Origin: Tipula vernalis
Lineage: Eukaryota; Arthropoda; Insecta; Diptera; Tipulidae
Assembly (NCBI GenBank): GCA_958295665.1
Contig: OY282560.1
Coordinates: 20,605,653-20,669,652, forward strand
DNA: 64,000 nt
Direction: 5' to 3'
The position numbers and the translations under genes are program-made. This document shows positions 1 through 15,100 of this stretch, piece after piece (positions within the stretch are counted from its first letter, which is position 1; the number at the start of each line of letters is the position of its first letter). The notes below the pieces were generated by a model that made no database searches, was not told the DNA's origin, and saw only the letters and a list, made by a program, of their open reading frames with translations.

Positions 1-97
1 ACCAAACATCGATATGGATCTGTTTAATATTTTTAAAATTTTAGTTTCAAATTCGAACAAAAAGTAATAAATCTGCTGTGCCTCAACATATTTACGA

Positions 98-113
98 TTT
101 TTTCTTTTCACAG
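98..113 (+). promoter_or_regulatory. 3' splice site (acceptor) of the giant exon
   Basis: A pyrimidine run (ttttttcttttca) ends in CAG at 111-113. The frame used by the giant ORF stays open back to a TAA at 34-36, but no in-frame ATG exists between that stop and 520, so the coding sequence must enter from an upstream exon. This acceptor is the best site in that interval. The first base of the exon (114) completes a split codon and the first full codon is at 115. Position 520, where a simple ORF call would start, is TTG inside the coding sequence and is not a real start. Confidence 0.8.
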
Positions 114-3100
114 ATATCAAACATTTAGTCGAGGAGTTACAACGGCTCCAACAGAAGATACACAATCAGAAGTTATAATCAGCTCGCAGGCAAGTTCAAC
201 GGATAAATATTCCAGTAGTCGTGAAGAAGATTTTGATGCTCCAGACAAAAGGGTATTTCCTGTAATAATAAATTCCAACACAAAATACCAAACAATTACC
301 AGAAATCAGATTAAAACTACGTTACTTGAAACTACACTACCAACAATAGCAGACGATATAATCACTCCACAAAACACCACCACAGACCTGTTAGCAGAAA
401 TCGCTATACAAAAAGAAACATCACCACTACCAACACCAGCAACACCTGTTATTAATCAATATTCATTTGGAATTAATTTAAACAATACTAACAACGAACT
501 GACCACAAAACAAAATCAGTTGGATCATAATTTGACAAATCCAACGGACACTATTAATATTTTGGCCAATCAAATTAATACCGACATCACATATACATTA
601 AAATCACATCAATCACCAAACATAATACTAAATGACCCGAGTGACGTACAAGCAAAGACGGTAGAAAACGTGACAGAATTTATAACAACAAAACTCTCAA
701 GTCCACGTCCGTTTGGCTTCCAAAAGCCCAATAAAACAATTTTGTTGAATCAAACCTATGATGCGCCCAAGGTGAGTCAAGTAGAAAATTTAGAACAAAA
801 TAAAAACATTTCCTATCCTATTAATTATCAACAAACCAATTTGGGTAAAAATGCCACTAAGCAGGAGTCAGAAATTAAGCCATTAGTTGACCGAACTAGA
901 TTCAGATTCACATCCTATACTAGCCCGAATACAATTATCGATTTTGAAGAATCGACCACTACTAGTCAAATTACCGAGTCAAATTTGGATGGTGATTCGC
1001 TTGGTAGACAAGAATTTAAAATTTCATCATCCACTGGTTCAAATGTTTCTAGTCAAAAGGCATTTAAATCTCGAGATTCAGCAACAAATTTGAAATTAAA
1101 TGATGCTGCTCAAGATGCCAAAACACAGTTGTACTCAGATAACCGAGAATTTAGAATTTCATCTTCCGCTAGTCTTAATTCAAATGAAGATGGCGAACAA
1201 TCCACAAATTCTAATCAAGTTTCTTTTAAATCTCGAAATGTAACAAGAAATTTGAATACAAATGAGATAAACAAAGAGGCAAATGTTGAGTTGTCTGTCG
1301 ATAGGCGAGGGTTTAGAATTTCATCTACCGATAGTCCAAAAATACTTGAATCCGAAAATTCCAATACAAATTTGGAAACAAATGTCACTGCTCAGAAACA
1401 AAAAGTTCAGCCTTCATCTGATAGACGAGGATTTAGAATTTCATCTTCCACTAGCCCAAATCAAAGCGAAGATCTTGAACAATCGACAATTACAAGTCAA
1501 ACGTCATTCAAATCTCGAAATTCAGTAACAAATTTACATACAAATGGTGCTGCCCAAGACTCTAAAATTCAGGCTTCTGTAGACAGACAAGGATTTAGAA
1601 TTTCATCTTCTGGTAGTCTTAATACAAATGAAGATGGCGAACAGTCTACAAATTCTAATCAAATTTCTTTCAAATCTCGAAATGCAACAAGAAATTTGAA
1701 TACAAATGAGAAAACCCAAGGTGCCAATATTGAATCTTCTGGGGATAGACGAGGATTTAGAATTTCATCTGCCACTAGTCCAAATTCAAGTGATGATCTT
1801 GAACAATCAACACTTACTAGTCAAACTTCATTGAAATCACGAAATTCAACAACAAATTTCAATACAAATGATTCTGTTCAAGGTGGAAAAATTCACACTT
1901 ATTCGGATACACGAGAATTTAGAATTTCATCTGGGATTAGTACAAATTCAAATGAAGATGTAGAACAATCCACAATTTCTAATGAAACTTCATTCAAATC
2001 CCAAAATTCTTCAATACATTTGGCAACAAATGGTGCTACCCAAGATGCAAAAATTCATTCTTCTGCGGATATGCAAGGCGTTAGATTCTCATCTACCGAT
2101 AGTCCAAACGAACTCGAACCAACTACAATTTTTCATAAAAGTGTACTTGAATCCGAAAATGCCAAAATCAATTTGGAAGCAAAAGTCACTGCTCAGGGAC
2201 AAAATGTTCAGTTTTCATCTGATAGAGGAGGACTTAAAATTTCGTCTTCCACTAGTACAAATCCAAGCGAAGATCTTGAACAATCGACAATTTCTAGTCA
2301 ATCATCATTCACATCTCGAAATTCAGCAATAATTTTGAATGGAAATGATGCAGCCCAAGACACAAAAATTCAGACTTCTTTAGACAGACGTGGATTTAGA
2401 TATTCATCTTCCAGTAGTCCAACTTCAAGTGTTGATTTGGATCAAACTTCAATTACTGATCAAACTTCCTTCAAATCTAGAAACTCTTCTACCCCGGGAC
2501 AAACATTGCACTCTTCATTTGATGCGCAAGGTTTTAGAATTTCATCTTCCACCAGTAAAAATTCAAGTGAAGATCTTGAACAATCAACCATTACTAGTCA
2601 AACTTCATTCAAATCTCGAAATTCAACAACAAATTGGAAGACGGAGGATACCGTACAAAACGGAAAAATTCAATCGAATTCAGATACATTAGGATTTAGA
2701 ATTTCATCTGTCACCAGTCCAAATTCAAGTGAAGATGTGGAACAATCCCCAATTTCTTATCAAACTTCATTCAAATCCCAAAATTCTACAGTAAATTTGA
2801 CTACACATGATGATACCCAAGATATAAAAATTCTTTCTTTTGAGGGTAGGCAAGGCGTTAGAATTTCATCCGCCTATAGTCCAAACGAACTCGAACAAAC
2901 TACAATTTCTCATAAAAAAGTACTCGAATCCAAAAATTCCACAATAAATTTGGAAACAAATGTCACTGCTCAAGAACAAAAGGTTCAGTCTTCATCTGAT
3001 AGAGGAGAATTTAGAATTTCATCTTCCACTAGCTCAAATCCAAGCGAAGATCTTGAACAATCGACAATTACAAGTCAAACGTCATTCAAATCTCGAAATT

Positions 3101-6100
3101 CAGTAACAAATTTACATACAAATGGTGCTGCCCAAGACTCTAAAATTCAGGCTACTGTAGACAGAAAAGGATTTAGAATTTCATCTTCTGGTAGTCTTAA
3201 TACAAATGAAGATGGGGAACAGTCTACAAATTCTAATCAAATTTCTTTCAAATCTCGAAATGCAACAAGAAATTTGAATACAAATGAGAAAACCCAAGGT
3301 GCCAATATTGAATCTTCTGGGGATAGACGAGGATTTAGAATTTCATCTGCCACTAGTCCAAATTCAAGTGATGATCTTGAACAATCGACACTTACTAGTC
3401 AAACTTCATTGAAATCACGAAATTCAACAAGAAATTTCAATACAAATGATTCTGTTCAAGGTGGAAAAATTCACACTTATTCGGATACACGAGAATTTAG
3501 AATTTCATCTGGGATTAGTACAAATTCAAATGAAGAAGTAGAACAATCCACAATTTCTAATGAAACTTCATTCAAATCCCAAAATTCTTCAATACATTTG
3601 GCAACAAATGGTGCTACCCAAGATGCAAAAATTCATTCTTCTGCGGATATGCAAGGCGTTAGATTCTCATCTACCGATAATCCAAACGAACTCGAACAAA
3701 CTACAATTTTTCATAAAAGTGTACTTGAATCCGAAAATTCCAAAATCAATTTGGAAGCAAAAGTCACTGCTCAGGAACAAAATGTTCAGTTTTCATCTGA
3801 TAGAGGAGGACTTAAAATTTCGTCTTCCACTAGTACAAATCCAAGCGAAGATCTTGAACAATCGACAATTTCTAGTCAATCATCATTCACATCTCGAAAT
3901 TCAGCAATAATTTTGAATGGAAATGATGCAGCCCAAGACACAAAAATTCAGACTTCTTTAGACAGACGTGGATTTAGATATTCATCTTCCAGTAGTCCAA
4001 CTTCAAGTGTTGATTTGGATCAAACTTCAATTACTGATCAAACTTCCTTCAAATCTAGAAACTCTTCTACCCCGGGACAAACATTGCACTCTTCATTTGA
4101 TGCACAAGGTTTTAGAATTTCATCTTCCACCAGTAAAAATTCAAGTGAAGATCTTGAACAATCAACCATTACTAGTCAAACTTCATTCAAATCTCGAAAT
4201 TCAACAACAAATTGGAAGACGAAGAATACCGTACAAAACGGAAAAATTCAATCGAATTCAGATACATTAGGATTTAGAATTTCATCTGTCACCAGTCCAA
4301 ATTCAAGTGAAGATGTGGAACAATCCACAATTTCTTATCAAACTTCATTCAAATCTCAAAATTCTACAGTAAATTTGACTACACATGATGATACCCAAGA
4401 TGCAAAAATTCATTCTTCTGAGGGTAGGCAAGGCGTTAGAATTTCATCCGCCAATAGTCCAAATGAACTCGAACAAACTACAATTTCTCATAAAAGTGTA
4501 CTCGAATCTGAAAGTTCCACAATAAATTTGGAAGCAAATGTTACTGGTCAAGAACAAAAAGTTCAGTCTTCATCTGATAGAGGAGAATTTAGAATTTTAT
4601 CTTCCACTATCGCAAATCCAAGCGAAAATCTTGAACAATCGACGATTACAAGTCAAACTTCATTCAAATCTCGAAACTCAACAACAAATTTGAACAGTAG
4701 GGGTACCGCCCAAGACGGAAAAATTCAGTCGGACTCAGATACATTAGGATTTAGAATTTCATCTGTCACTAGCCCAAATTTAAGTGAAGATTTGGAACAA
4801 TCCGCAATTCCTAATCAAACTTTATTCGAATCCCACAATTCTTCAAACATTTTTGATTCAAATGATGTTGCCCAAGACGCAAAAATTGAGTTTTCTGAGG
4901 ATAGACGAGGCAACACAAGATTCGAACAAAATTTAATTTCTCATCAAACTGTAATCGAATCTGAAAATAAAACCATCCAAGGTCAAAAAATCCAGTCCTC
5001 TTTTGATAATTCAAATGATGGTGGACAATCGACAATTTCTAGTCAAAGTTCATTCAAGTCTCGCAATTCAACAATAACTTTGAAAACAAATGGTACTGCC
5101 GAAGATGTAAAAATTCTGGATTCTTCAGACAGAAGAGGCAATAAAATTTCAGCTACTGCAAGTCCGAATGAACTCGATGAAGCAACCATTTCTAATGAAA
5201 CTGCATCAATAAATTTGGGCTCAAACGAAATCACTAACAAAGAAACAAAATTCCAGTCTTCAGGTGAAAATTTCGAACAAGATTCAATATCTAATCAAAC
5301 CTTAGCCGAATCTAATAATTTGACACGAAAATTGGGCTCAACTTCGTTAGATGGGCAAGGATTGGACATTTCGTCTTCGGCTAGTCCAAATGAAGTCGAA
5401 CAAGTGATAACTTCTAAGGAAACCCTACAAAAGACTCAAATTTCAAAAACAAATTTGGATTCAAACGACGTAAACCAAGAGTTCACAACTCCAAATTTAG
5501 GTGAAGATTTAGAGCTAACGACAATTTATAGTCAAACTCCATTTGAATCTCGAGAAACAACGACGGATTTTGTTACAACTGATACTGTCGAGGATGTACG
5601 AAACCAGTCCACTGTCGATAGACAAGGCTTAAGAGTTTCACCTTCCACAAGTTCCCGTGAATCTCAAAATTCAGCGGCAAGTTTAGATATAAATGATACC
5701 ACCCATGACGCAAAAACACAGTCTTCGTTTGATAGACGTGGATTCAGATTTTCATCTTCCACTAGTCCAAAATCAATTACAGGTTTTGAGAAATCTTCAA
5801 TTTCTAGTCAAAGTTTGATCGAATCTCAAAATTCTAAAGAAAATGTAGGCTCAATTAGCACTACTACCCACTCAATAAAAACCAGGCCTACTATTCATAG
5901 GGGACGATTCAGAGCCTCAACTTCCTCTAGTCCAAAATCAACTATTGACGCGGATCAAGCAACCAGTTCTAGGCAATTTGAATTCGAATCTCGAAATACC
6001 CAAGAAACGGATGGACTGGTAAATTCTAATGCTTTGTTAAACCGCAATGCACGTCCTACAAATTTCGATGAGCTCAGTTCTTTAACTTCCATTGATTTTA

Positions 6101-9100
6101 ATCGTAGAACTTCTAACAATGGTAGTCCTACTGTAGTTAGAAGACGCCTAAGACCAACCAAAGTTACTAGCACAACCACGTTAGAAATTACCCCAGAATC
6201 GACGGAAAGGAGCAGAATCAGGCAAAGAGTCAGAATTTTACAATCGACTACCCCAAATTCCTTCAATGATTTTAATGGAACCAAAGATTCCAACACTCGG
6301 TCTTCTTTCGATAGAAGAGGTAATAGAATTTCATCTTCCGCTAGATTAAATTCAAGTACAGATTCCGAACAAACAAATTTAAGCTCAGAACAAACTAACC
6401 AAAAGTCTTCTTATGGCAGACTCGGATTCAATATTTCATCTTCCACTAGTCCAAAGTTAAATTTATTTGAAACAATTTCTAGTCAAACTTCATTTGGATC
6501 TCAAAATTCAACGACCAGTTTTGATATAACCGATAATGCCCAAGAGGTAAAATCACAGTCTTCAAATTTGGACACTTCTAGTCCAGATTCAGTTCAAGAA
6601 CCTGCGATTTCTAGTGAAACTTTATTCAAATCCCAAAATTCCGCAATAAATTTGAATACAAATGATGCCGCCCAAGACGGAGAAAATCTGACTTCTAAGG
6701 GCAGCAAGGGCTTCAGAATTACATCTACCGGTAGTCCGAGTTCAAGTATTGATTTAGATCAAACTACAATTTCTAATCAAACTTCTTTCGTATCTAGAAA
6801 TTTTTCTAGACGAGGACAAACAGTTCAGCCTTTATTTGATGCACGAGGATTTAAAATTTCATCTTCCACTCAATCTTCAAGTGAAGGTCTTGACCAATCG
6901 TCAATTACTAGTCAATCTTCATTCAAATCTCAAAATTCAGCAATAAATCTAAATACAAGTGGTAATGTCGAAGATGCAAAAATTCAAGCTTCTTTGGATA
7001 CACGAGGATTCAGAATTGTATCTTCCACTAGTCCGAATTCAATTGGTGATTTAGGTCAAGCCACAATTTCTGATCAAACATCTTTCAAATCTAGAAATTA
7101 TTCTAGCCAGGGGGAAATATTTCATTCTTCAGCTGATAAGCAAGGGTCCAGAATTTCACCTTCCACTAGACCCATTTCAAGTGAAGGTCTCGAAAAATCT
7201 GTAATTTCTGGTTTGAATTTGAACTCTAATGATTTTGCCCAAGACGCAAAAATTGAGGATTCTTTGGGTGAAAAAGGATTTAGAATTTCATCTGCCGCTA
7301 GTCCGAACGAGCTCGCACAAATTACCATTTCTAATGAAACACAACGCGAAACGCAAGCTTCGTCAACAAATTTGGGTTCAAATGAAGTTACTACCAAAGA
7401 GACCAAATTCCAGTCTTCAAGTGCAAATTTCGAACAAGATTCAGTGTCTATATCTGGAGATGGGCAAGAATTGAATATTTCATCTACGACCAGTCCAATT
7501 GAGATTGATCAAGAAATCTTACACAAGGCTCAAATTGCAACTAGTAATTTGGATTCAAATGCCATTAACCTAGAGTCCATAACTCCAAACTCAGGTGAAG
7601 ACTCTAAGCTAACGACAATTTATGGTCAACATTCATTTGAGTCTCGAAATACAACGACGGATTTCGGTAAAACTGCTAATGTTCAGGAAGTACGAAACCA
7701 ATCTTCTGTCGATAGACGTGGATTCAGAATTTCATCTTCCACTAGTCCAAAATCAAGTACAGGTTTTGAGAAATCTTCAAATTCGATTCATAGTTTGGTT
7801 GAATCTCATTATTCAAATGAAGATTTAGGTTCAACTAGCACTACAACCCAGGCAACGCAAACAAAGCCAACTATTCATAGGAGACGATTCAGAGTTTCAA
7901 CTTCTTCCAGTCCAAAATCAACTATTGAGACGGAACAAGTAACCAGTTCTAGGCAATTTGAATTCGAATCTCGAAATACCCAAGAAACGGATGGACTGAT
8001 AAATTCTAATGCTTTGTTAAACCGCAATGCACGTCCTACCAATTTTGATGATCTCAGTTCTTTAACTTCCATTGATTTTAATCGAAGAACTTACAACAAT
8101 GGTAGTCCTACTGTAGTTAGGAGACGTCTAAGACCCACCAAAGTTACAAGCCCTAGCACGTTAGAAATTACCCCAGAATCGACGGAAAGGAGCAGAATTA
8201 GGCAAAGAGTCAGAATTTTACCATCGACTACTCCAAATTCCTACAAAGATTTCGAAAGAGCCAACGATTCCAACACTCAGTCTTCTTTCGATAGGAGAGG
8301 TTACAGAATTTCAACTCCCGCTAGAACAAATTCAAGTACAGATTTTGAACAAACTAACCAAGAGTCTTCTTATGGCAGACTCGGATTCAACGTTTCATCT
8401 TCCACCAGTACAAATTCAAGTTTGGATGTTGAACAAAAAACAATTTCTAGTCAAATTTCAATTGGATCTCAAAATTCAACAATCAATTTGGATATAAACA
8501 ATATTGCCCGAGAGGTAAATTTAGATTCAAATAGTTCTACCGATGAACCAGAATATGCCACAATTTCTAACGATGAATTAGAACGATCGACAATTTCAAA
8601 TTTGGCCTCCTCTAGTCCAGATTCAGCTCAAGGTTTTGAACAACCTACAATTTCTAGTCAAACTTTATTCGATTCTCGAAATTCGACATCAAATAGCACT
8701 ACTAGTCAGGAAGCGAAATTAAACTCTAATCTTGATAGACGAGGATTCCGAATTTCATCTTCCAAGAGTCCAATATCAATAATTGAAGAGACCACAAGTT
8801 CTAATCAGATTTTGTTCCAATCTCGAAATTCTACAGCGAATCAGCGTAATAAATCTTCTGTAGACAGAAGAAGATTGAAAGTTTCATATTCTACGAACCG
8901 TCCAGCAACTGTTGTAAATTTCGAACAAACAACATCTTCTTCTCAAATTTTACCAGAAACTAAAAGCTGGGTAATCAATAGAAATAGAGGTACAAGAAAA
9001 TTTTTCAGTCGATTCACAACCGAAGCTTCAGAAAATTTTACAGAAGCACCGTTTAGAAGTAATTTTACTCGTAAATCCCGCCCAGTTTACCAAGAAACGG

Positions 9101-12100
9101 AAGAGACAGTCAACTATAATAGTTTATTAGACCGTAATGTACGTCCAGAAAGCTTAGATGAGCTCAGCTCTTTAACCGCTTTTGATTTTAATCGAAAAAA
9201 TTACAACAACGGTAATACTGTCATCAGGAGACGGCCTCGCCCAAAAGTGGTGACAACCACAACTACAACCGCAGAAGAAATTACCCCAACAGCTACTGAA
9301 TCAAGTAGCACTACCGAAAGTACTAAAATTTATAAGAGACCCGTTATTCCTCGACATCGTTTTCTTCCTCCTACTTCAACCACCACCACTACTACACCAT
9401 CAATTTTATTAGATCCAATAGAAATTATAGACAGCAACAGTCAAATAGATACTCCAAGTACCGATCCATCAATATCGTTAAGTTTATCAAAATCATATGA
9501 GTTTGGATTTGCGTCAAGAAAAGAAAATTCCACAGTCCAAACTGTGTTTGAAAATGATTCTAGTCGCATTTCCAACATAAACATTACCACACAATCGCAA
9601 GATTCAACATTTTCTGACCAAACCAATCTAACCATGCCTGCGACAGAACAAATTTTCCAAATTGACACGACAACTGCTCAAATAAATTCCATTGCACAAA
9701 ATTCATTAAATGTCACGACAGAAAATAACTTAACGACGACTAATAATATTGTGACTAACTCATCCCAGCATGTACCATTATCCGATAGCAAATCGTCCGA
9801 AACTATTAAAACAAGATCACGAGTCCGAACTGTCAAAAGATTACGTGATCCTGTTAAGTATATTGAAAATACGATTGAAACAACTGGAAATACTGAATCC
9901 CGCCCGGCTATAAATTTCGGCTTAGCAGCAAACCCAACCATTGAGACTGTAGCTAATGAGGGATTTAATTTTCAGACAACAAATACTACAACAATCAATT
10001 CAATTTTGATTAATCAAACTGAATCCGATAGTCAAATACGAAGCGGAATTTCAACAAGGGCACCGAATGCGGAAGAGCCGAGTACTCAAACAGAACGAAG
10101 AAGGCAATTTCAATCACGAACTTCTACGACTCCGATTCCTACTTTGGTTACCGAATCGAATTCCAACTTGACGGAAAGTGAAGAAGCATTCGGAAGTAGT
10201 AACACAACTAAAGAGACTAGATACAAGGTTGTCAATCAAACATTTAAAAGAAGGCCTGGCACGAAGTTGGAAATAAATTCAAATGATACTTTGGAAGAAA
10301 ATGTCGAAGCTAATATTGAGCGAACCAAAAGTGTACCAAAATTCAATGCGCGAACAAGAAGGCCGAGACCGTTTAAGAAACAGGAAACAAATTCAGAAGA
10401 AACTGATGACGTCGTTGGCACTGTTGAAGATTTGCCATTAGTCGATAAAGAATTGGAATCTAGTACGCGAAAGACTTCGTTTATTCCACCAAGAAGGGCG
10501 TTTGCATCAAGAACCACAACTACTCCGGCTACAGTTAATATTCAGACCGAAAGTCAACTTTCCGAAAATATAACTTCGACAAGTGAACCCAAATCGACTA
10601 GCAGGCCCAGATTTAAGGTGTTTAATCGTTCGTCTACTAAAAAACCAACTACCCAACCAGACATAAATATTGCAGAAAATGCTAATTCCGAAGAAGATTT
10701 GGCCAATGAAGAAATAGAAACAAGCAGCAAAATTGAGACCTCCACTCAACCAAGAAGGAAATTTGCGCCACGATTTTCTGCTACCCAATCAAAGACTGAA
10801 ACTGAAAGTAGTTTTTCAGGAAATACAAATCCAGTCAGAAATAATGTTCGGACATTTACAAGGAAACCAATCGTAAATGCATCACCAACCGACTACGACA
10901 ATAAATCTGGCGAAAATTTACCTGTGGACGACGAAGAATTAGATTCCGGCAGCCCTGTTGAGGCTACAACGCAAGCCAGAAGGAAATTTTTCGCACGACC
11001 ACTCACTGCCAAAGCTACTGTTAATACTCAATTAAGTAACGAGACTAAAACTGAGGTTTCTGAAAATATCGATGTGTCACGTCAACAGAATTCATCCCTT
11101 TCTGGTAGAAGGAAATTTATTTCACGCGTCCCTGCAACACCGATTAATTTGAACACGCAATCTGTTTCAGAAAATATAAATTCTACTAAAGTACCCAGGT
11201 ACAATTTACAAAACCGAACGAGGAAACCATTTGCAAAACCAGTAATAAAGACGAAAGTTGATAATTCGGAAGAAAATTTACCATTAGCTGATGAAGAGGT
11301 TGATTCAGCTACTTTGAGTACCGAGATAAATTTAGTGACTGATGGATATGCAGATAGTGCCCCACAGGCCACGACATTAGAAGATGAAAATACAGAGGAA
11401 ACTTTTACGGCGTCTACGGAAGATTTGAAGCCTCACACTTCAACGGTTGGTTCAATAAAACCGAGAAGGGTAATTAAAGTTGTCAAAGGAACGAAGAGGC
11501 CGGTGATAGAATTAAAATTAGATTCAACCGAAGAACTGGACCAAGGAAGTACTGAAGAAAATGTTACCTCAACTGAAAGAGAATTGGATCAAACCACTCA
11601 GAATGAGCCAAACGACGAGACAACCAGGCCGTTCCCCATTCTAGAAATAAATGCGGAAGATGAGGAAAATGTGTCGGCAGAGGATTCAGCATTGGAGTTC
11701 AATGCCCAAAAGACGTCTGCGACATATGCTCCAACCACCATCACAACTCCAACCACCTCGACTGTAGATGTTATTCAAAATATAACTTCAACAAATGCTC
11801 CAAGATTTAAGGTATTTAACAGAACATTTACGCGGAGGCCGATCACGCAACCGGAAACAAACGATAAACCAAAAGAAAATTTACCCTTAGGCAATGAGGA
11901 AGAAGAATCGGATAGCCAAAATGTTACTACCATCCAGTCAAGCAGGAAATATGTTTCACGAGTATCTACAGCACAGAAAAATGCTGAAACCCCTGAAAGA
12001 CCCAAATATAAAGTTCGAGCATTTACACGAAAGCCTACCACACGTCCTACAACGACTTCAATTGAACCAGAAAATTCCGAGGAAAATATTTCATCAGGCG

Positions 12101-15100
12101 ATGAAGAAGTTGAATCTAGTAGTGCACCTGGATCTACTGTTCCAACAAGACGAACTTTACGGCCAAGATTCTCTACAACTCCATCTACCGTGAGTAAAAA
12201 AGAGAATGGTGAAATACGAGTTTCAGAGAATGTAACTGCCACCAATGCATCAAGATTTAAACCATTTAATCGAACATTTACACGAAGGCCGTCCACGAAA
12301 CTCGAAATAAATTCAGACCGATCCAATGACGAAATTAATTCTGAAGAGAATACCTTTGTAAGCGATGAGAACGATGAATCTCAAAATATTACTTCCACTG
12401 AATACAGAAAATATACATCACGAACTTCAACAACCCAGTCTAATTTTGAAACTGAAAGTCAAGTTGGATACAAGGTTCAAACATTCACAAGAAAAACTGT
12501 TGCAAGTGAGGCAGATGATGAAGGCGGAGATTCTGAAGAAAATTTGGCGTTAGATAATGAAGAAGTTGAATCTAATACTACGCCTGATGCCTCGATCTCT
12601 ACAACACCCACCAACGTAAATACTATTGAAAGTGATGAGGCTGAAATTCCAGTTTCTGAAAATGTAACGGCAACACCTGAAATAAGTTCTAATGGAACCA
12701 TATACGATCATAATTCTGATGAAAATTCACAATTCGAATATATCAGTCAAAATGATACTTTTGAATCAAATACAACGAGAATATCAACGAATCAGACAGA
12801 TTTTGAAACTGAAATTTCAGTATCTGGAAATAAAAATTTAACAGACCTTAGTATTAATGACGAAGAAAATATAGCCCTAGAAAACAAGGAAGAAGATCAA
12901 TTCGAATCTGATACTGAAACTAATTTTTCAACCCCAATAAGAAGAACTTACGGAACAGGAATCTCAACAACACCTACTACTGTTAATACCCAGCCGAAGG
13001 AGGGTTCTGAAAAGATAAATTCGACTAGTGCACCTAGATTTAAGGCGTTTAACCGAACATTTACTCAAAGACTTCCAATCAAACCTGAAATAAGTTCCAA
13101 CGGATCTAACGTTGATGATAATAATTCTGAAGAAAACTCACCCGTAGGCGATGAAGATGATGAGTCCAATAGTCAAATTGATTCTTCCACCCAATCAAGA
13201 AGGTTGTATATATCAAGAACTTCTACAGCTCAAACAAATTCAGAAACTGAAAAACGTGTTGCTGGAAATGGTTACAAGATTCGGCCATTTACAAGAAAAC
13301 CAATTTCAAATGAACCAGACAACGATGACATTGGTTCTGAAGAAAATTTGGATAATGAACATATCGAATCAATCGTCCAAGTAGATACTTCCACTTCAAC
13401 CAGAAGAACATTTACACCACGAGCATCAATAAAATCTTTGAAAGTACAGTCGAATGACGAGTCCGAAGTACCAGTTTCTGAAAACATAAATTCAAAGAAA
13501 TACAGTTTGGAAAATCGAACGCGAAAACCATTTGGACAGCTTGAAATAAATGTCAATGGATCGGACGATGGTGAAAATTCTGAAGAAATTTTGGATGACG
13601 AAGATGTGGAACCTAAGATTCAAATAGATGCTACCACTGAACGAAGGAAATATATATCACGAATTACTACAACACCAGTTCCTCCACCGATCAAATATAA
13701 GGTGATTAATAGACCAGTGTCAAAGAGTCCATTCACCACACCAAAAACAATTTCTAATGGATCAAACGATGGCGAAAATAAAGAAGAAAATTCGCATGAT
13801 GATGAAGAAGATGAGGCAAGTGAAGAGGTAAATTCTGGAAATCTAAACTCACCCTTTCCCAGGTACAAAACAATTGATCGCACAAGTACCCTGAAGCCGT
13901 TTGCAAATGTAAATGAATCAGATAATGAAAATTCGGAAGGATCTCAGACCAATTCTGAAACAGAAAGTCGAGTCTCTGGAAATATTAATTCATTCAATGC
14001 ACCCCGATATGGTGTAATTAACCGGACCCGAAAGCCGTTCATACGGCCCGAAATAAATTCCAATACACCAGATAACGACTACAATTCCGAAGAAAATTCA
14101 CATGTAGATTATGAAGAAGATGAGCCCAGTGTACAATCTGGAACTTCTGAAAATAAAAACTCAGGATACAAGACATTTGATCGAACAAATGGGCGGAAGC
14201 CGTTTACAAGATTACAAATAAATGCAAACGAACCAGATGACAATGAAAATGAAGAAAATTCTGAAGAATTGGAATCTAACAGTCAAATTAATTCTTCCAG
14301 CCAAACAGGAAGTAAATTACGATTATCTGTAACCCAAACAAATTCGGAAACTGAGAATCGAGTTTCGGGAAATATTAATTCATTCAATGCACCCAGATAC
14401 GGTGTAATTAATCGGACCCTGAAGCCATTCACACGGCCCGAAGTAAATTTAAATACCCAAGACAGCGATAATAATTCAGAAGAAAATTCACACGTTGATG
14501 ATGAAGAAGATAAGGCTGGTCTACAATCTGGAAGTTCGGACGGAATAAACTCAAGATTAGAATTAAATGCAAACGAGCACGAGAACAATGGAAATACTGA
14601 AGACTCTCAAGAATTCGAATCTAACAGTCAAATTGACTCTGCTAGTCAAACAGGAAATAAATATGTATCACGATTATCTGTAATCCAAAAAAAGTCGGAA
14701 ACTGAAAATCTCGGTTTGGGAAATATTAATGCAGATAATGCACCCAGATATGGAGTAGTTAACCGGACAAGAAAACCGTTCACAAGGCCAGAAATAAATT
14801 CCAGAACGCCAGGAGGGAAGGAAAATTCTGAAGCTGATTCACCGAATAATCCTTCAGTACCATTACGAAAGAAATTCGTACCACGCGTTTCTAATATACC
14901 GAATTCTGTGAATGTCCAATCAAATGTCCAAAGTGAAAATCGAGTTGTTGGAAATATACCAAAATTCCGAACAGCTTCACCTAGACCATTGCCAAATCTG
15001 GCCATACAAACAAAGGACGAAGATTTTGATGAAAATGAATCTTCAGAAGATGGTTACGATAGTTTTGAAGAAAACTTAACGGGAAATGATGAAGAAGTCA

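Larger units (their letters stand above)
889..8900 (+). repeat. 162-bp (54-residue) coding repeat array, first half of the giant exon
   Basis: Successive monomers start with D-R-x-G-F-R-I-S-S and are spaced exactly 162 nt in the best region: GAT at 1420 and GAC at 1582 begin adjacent copies. Each monomer reads roughly as a basic RGFR head, a Ser/Thr run, SPN, an acidic EDLEQS box, SQTSFKSRNS, then a variable NL.TN..AQD.KI tail. Several monomers are shortened to about 50 residues (the SPNELEQTTISHK type). Divergence between monomers rises toward 5-9 kb. The reading frame is kept throughout, so copy-number change has been filtered for multiples of three. Confidence 0.88.

Noticed and set aside
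520..522. TTG at 520 as the start codon of the giant ORF
   Set aside because: The frame is open upstream to the acceptor at 113 with the same Thr/Ser-rich composition. Eukaryotic genes rarely start at TTG, and no in-frame ATG exists.
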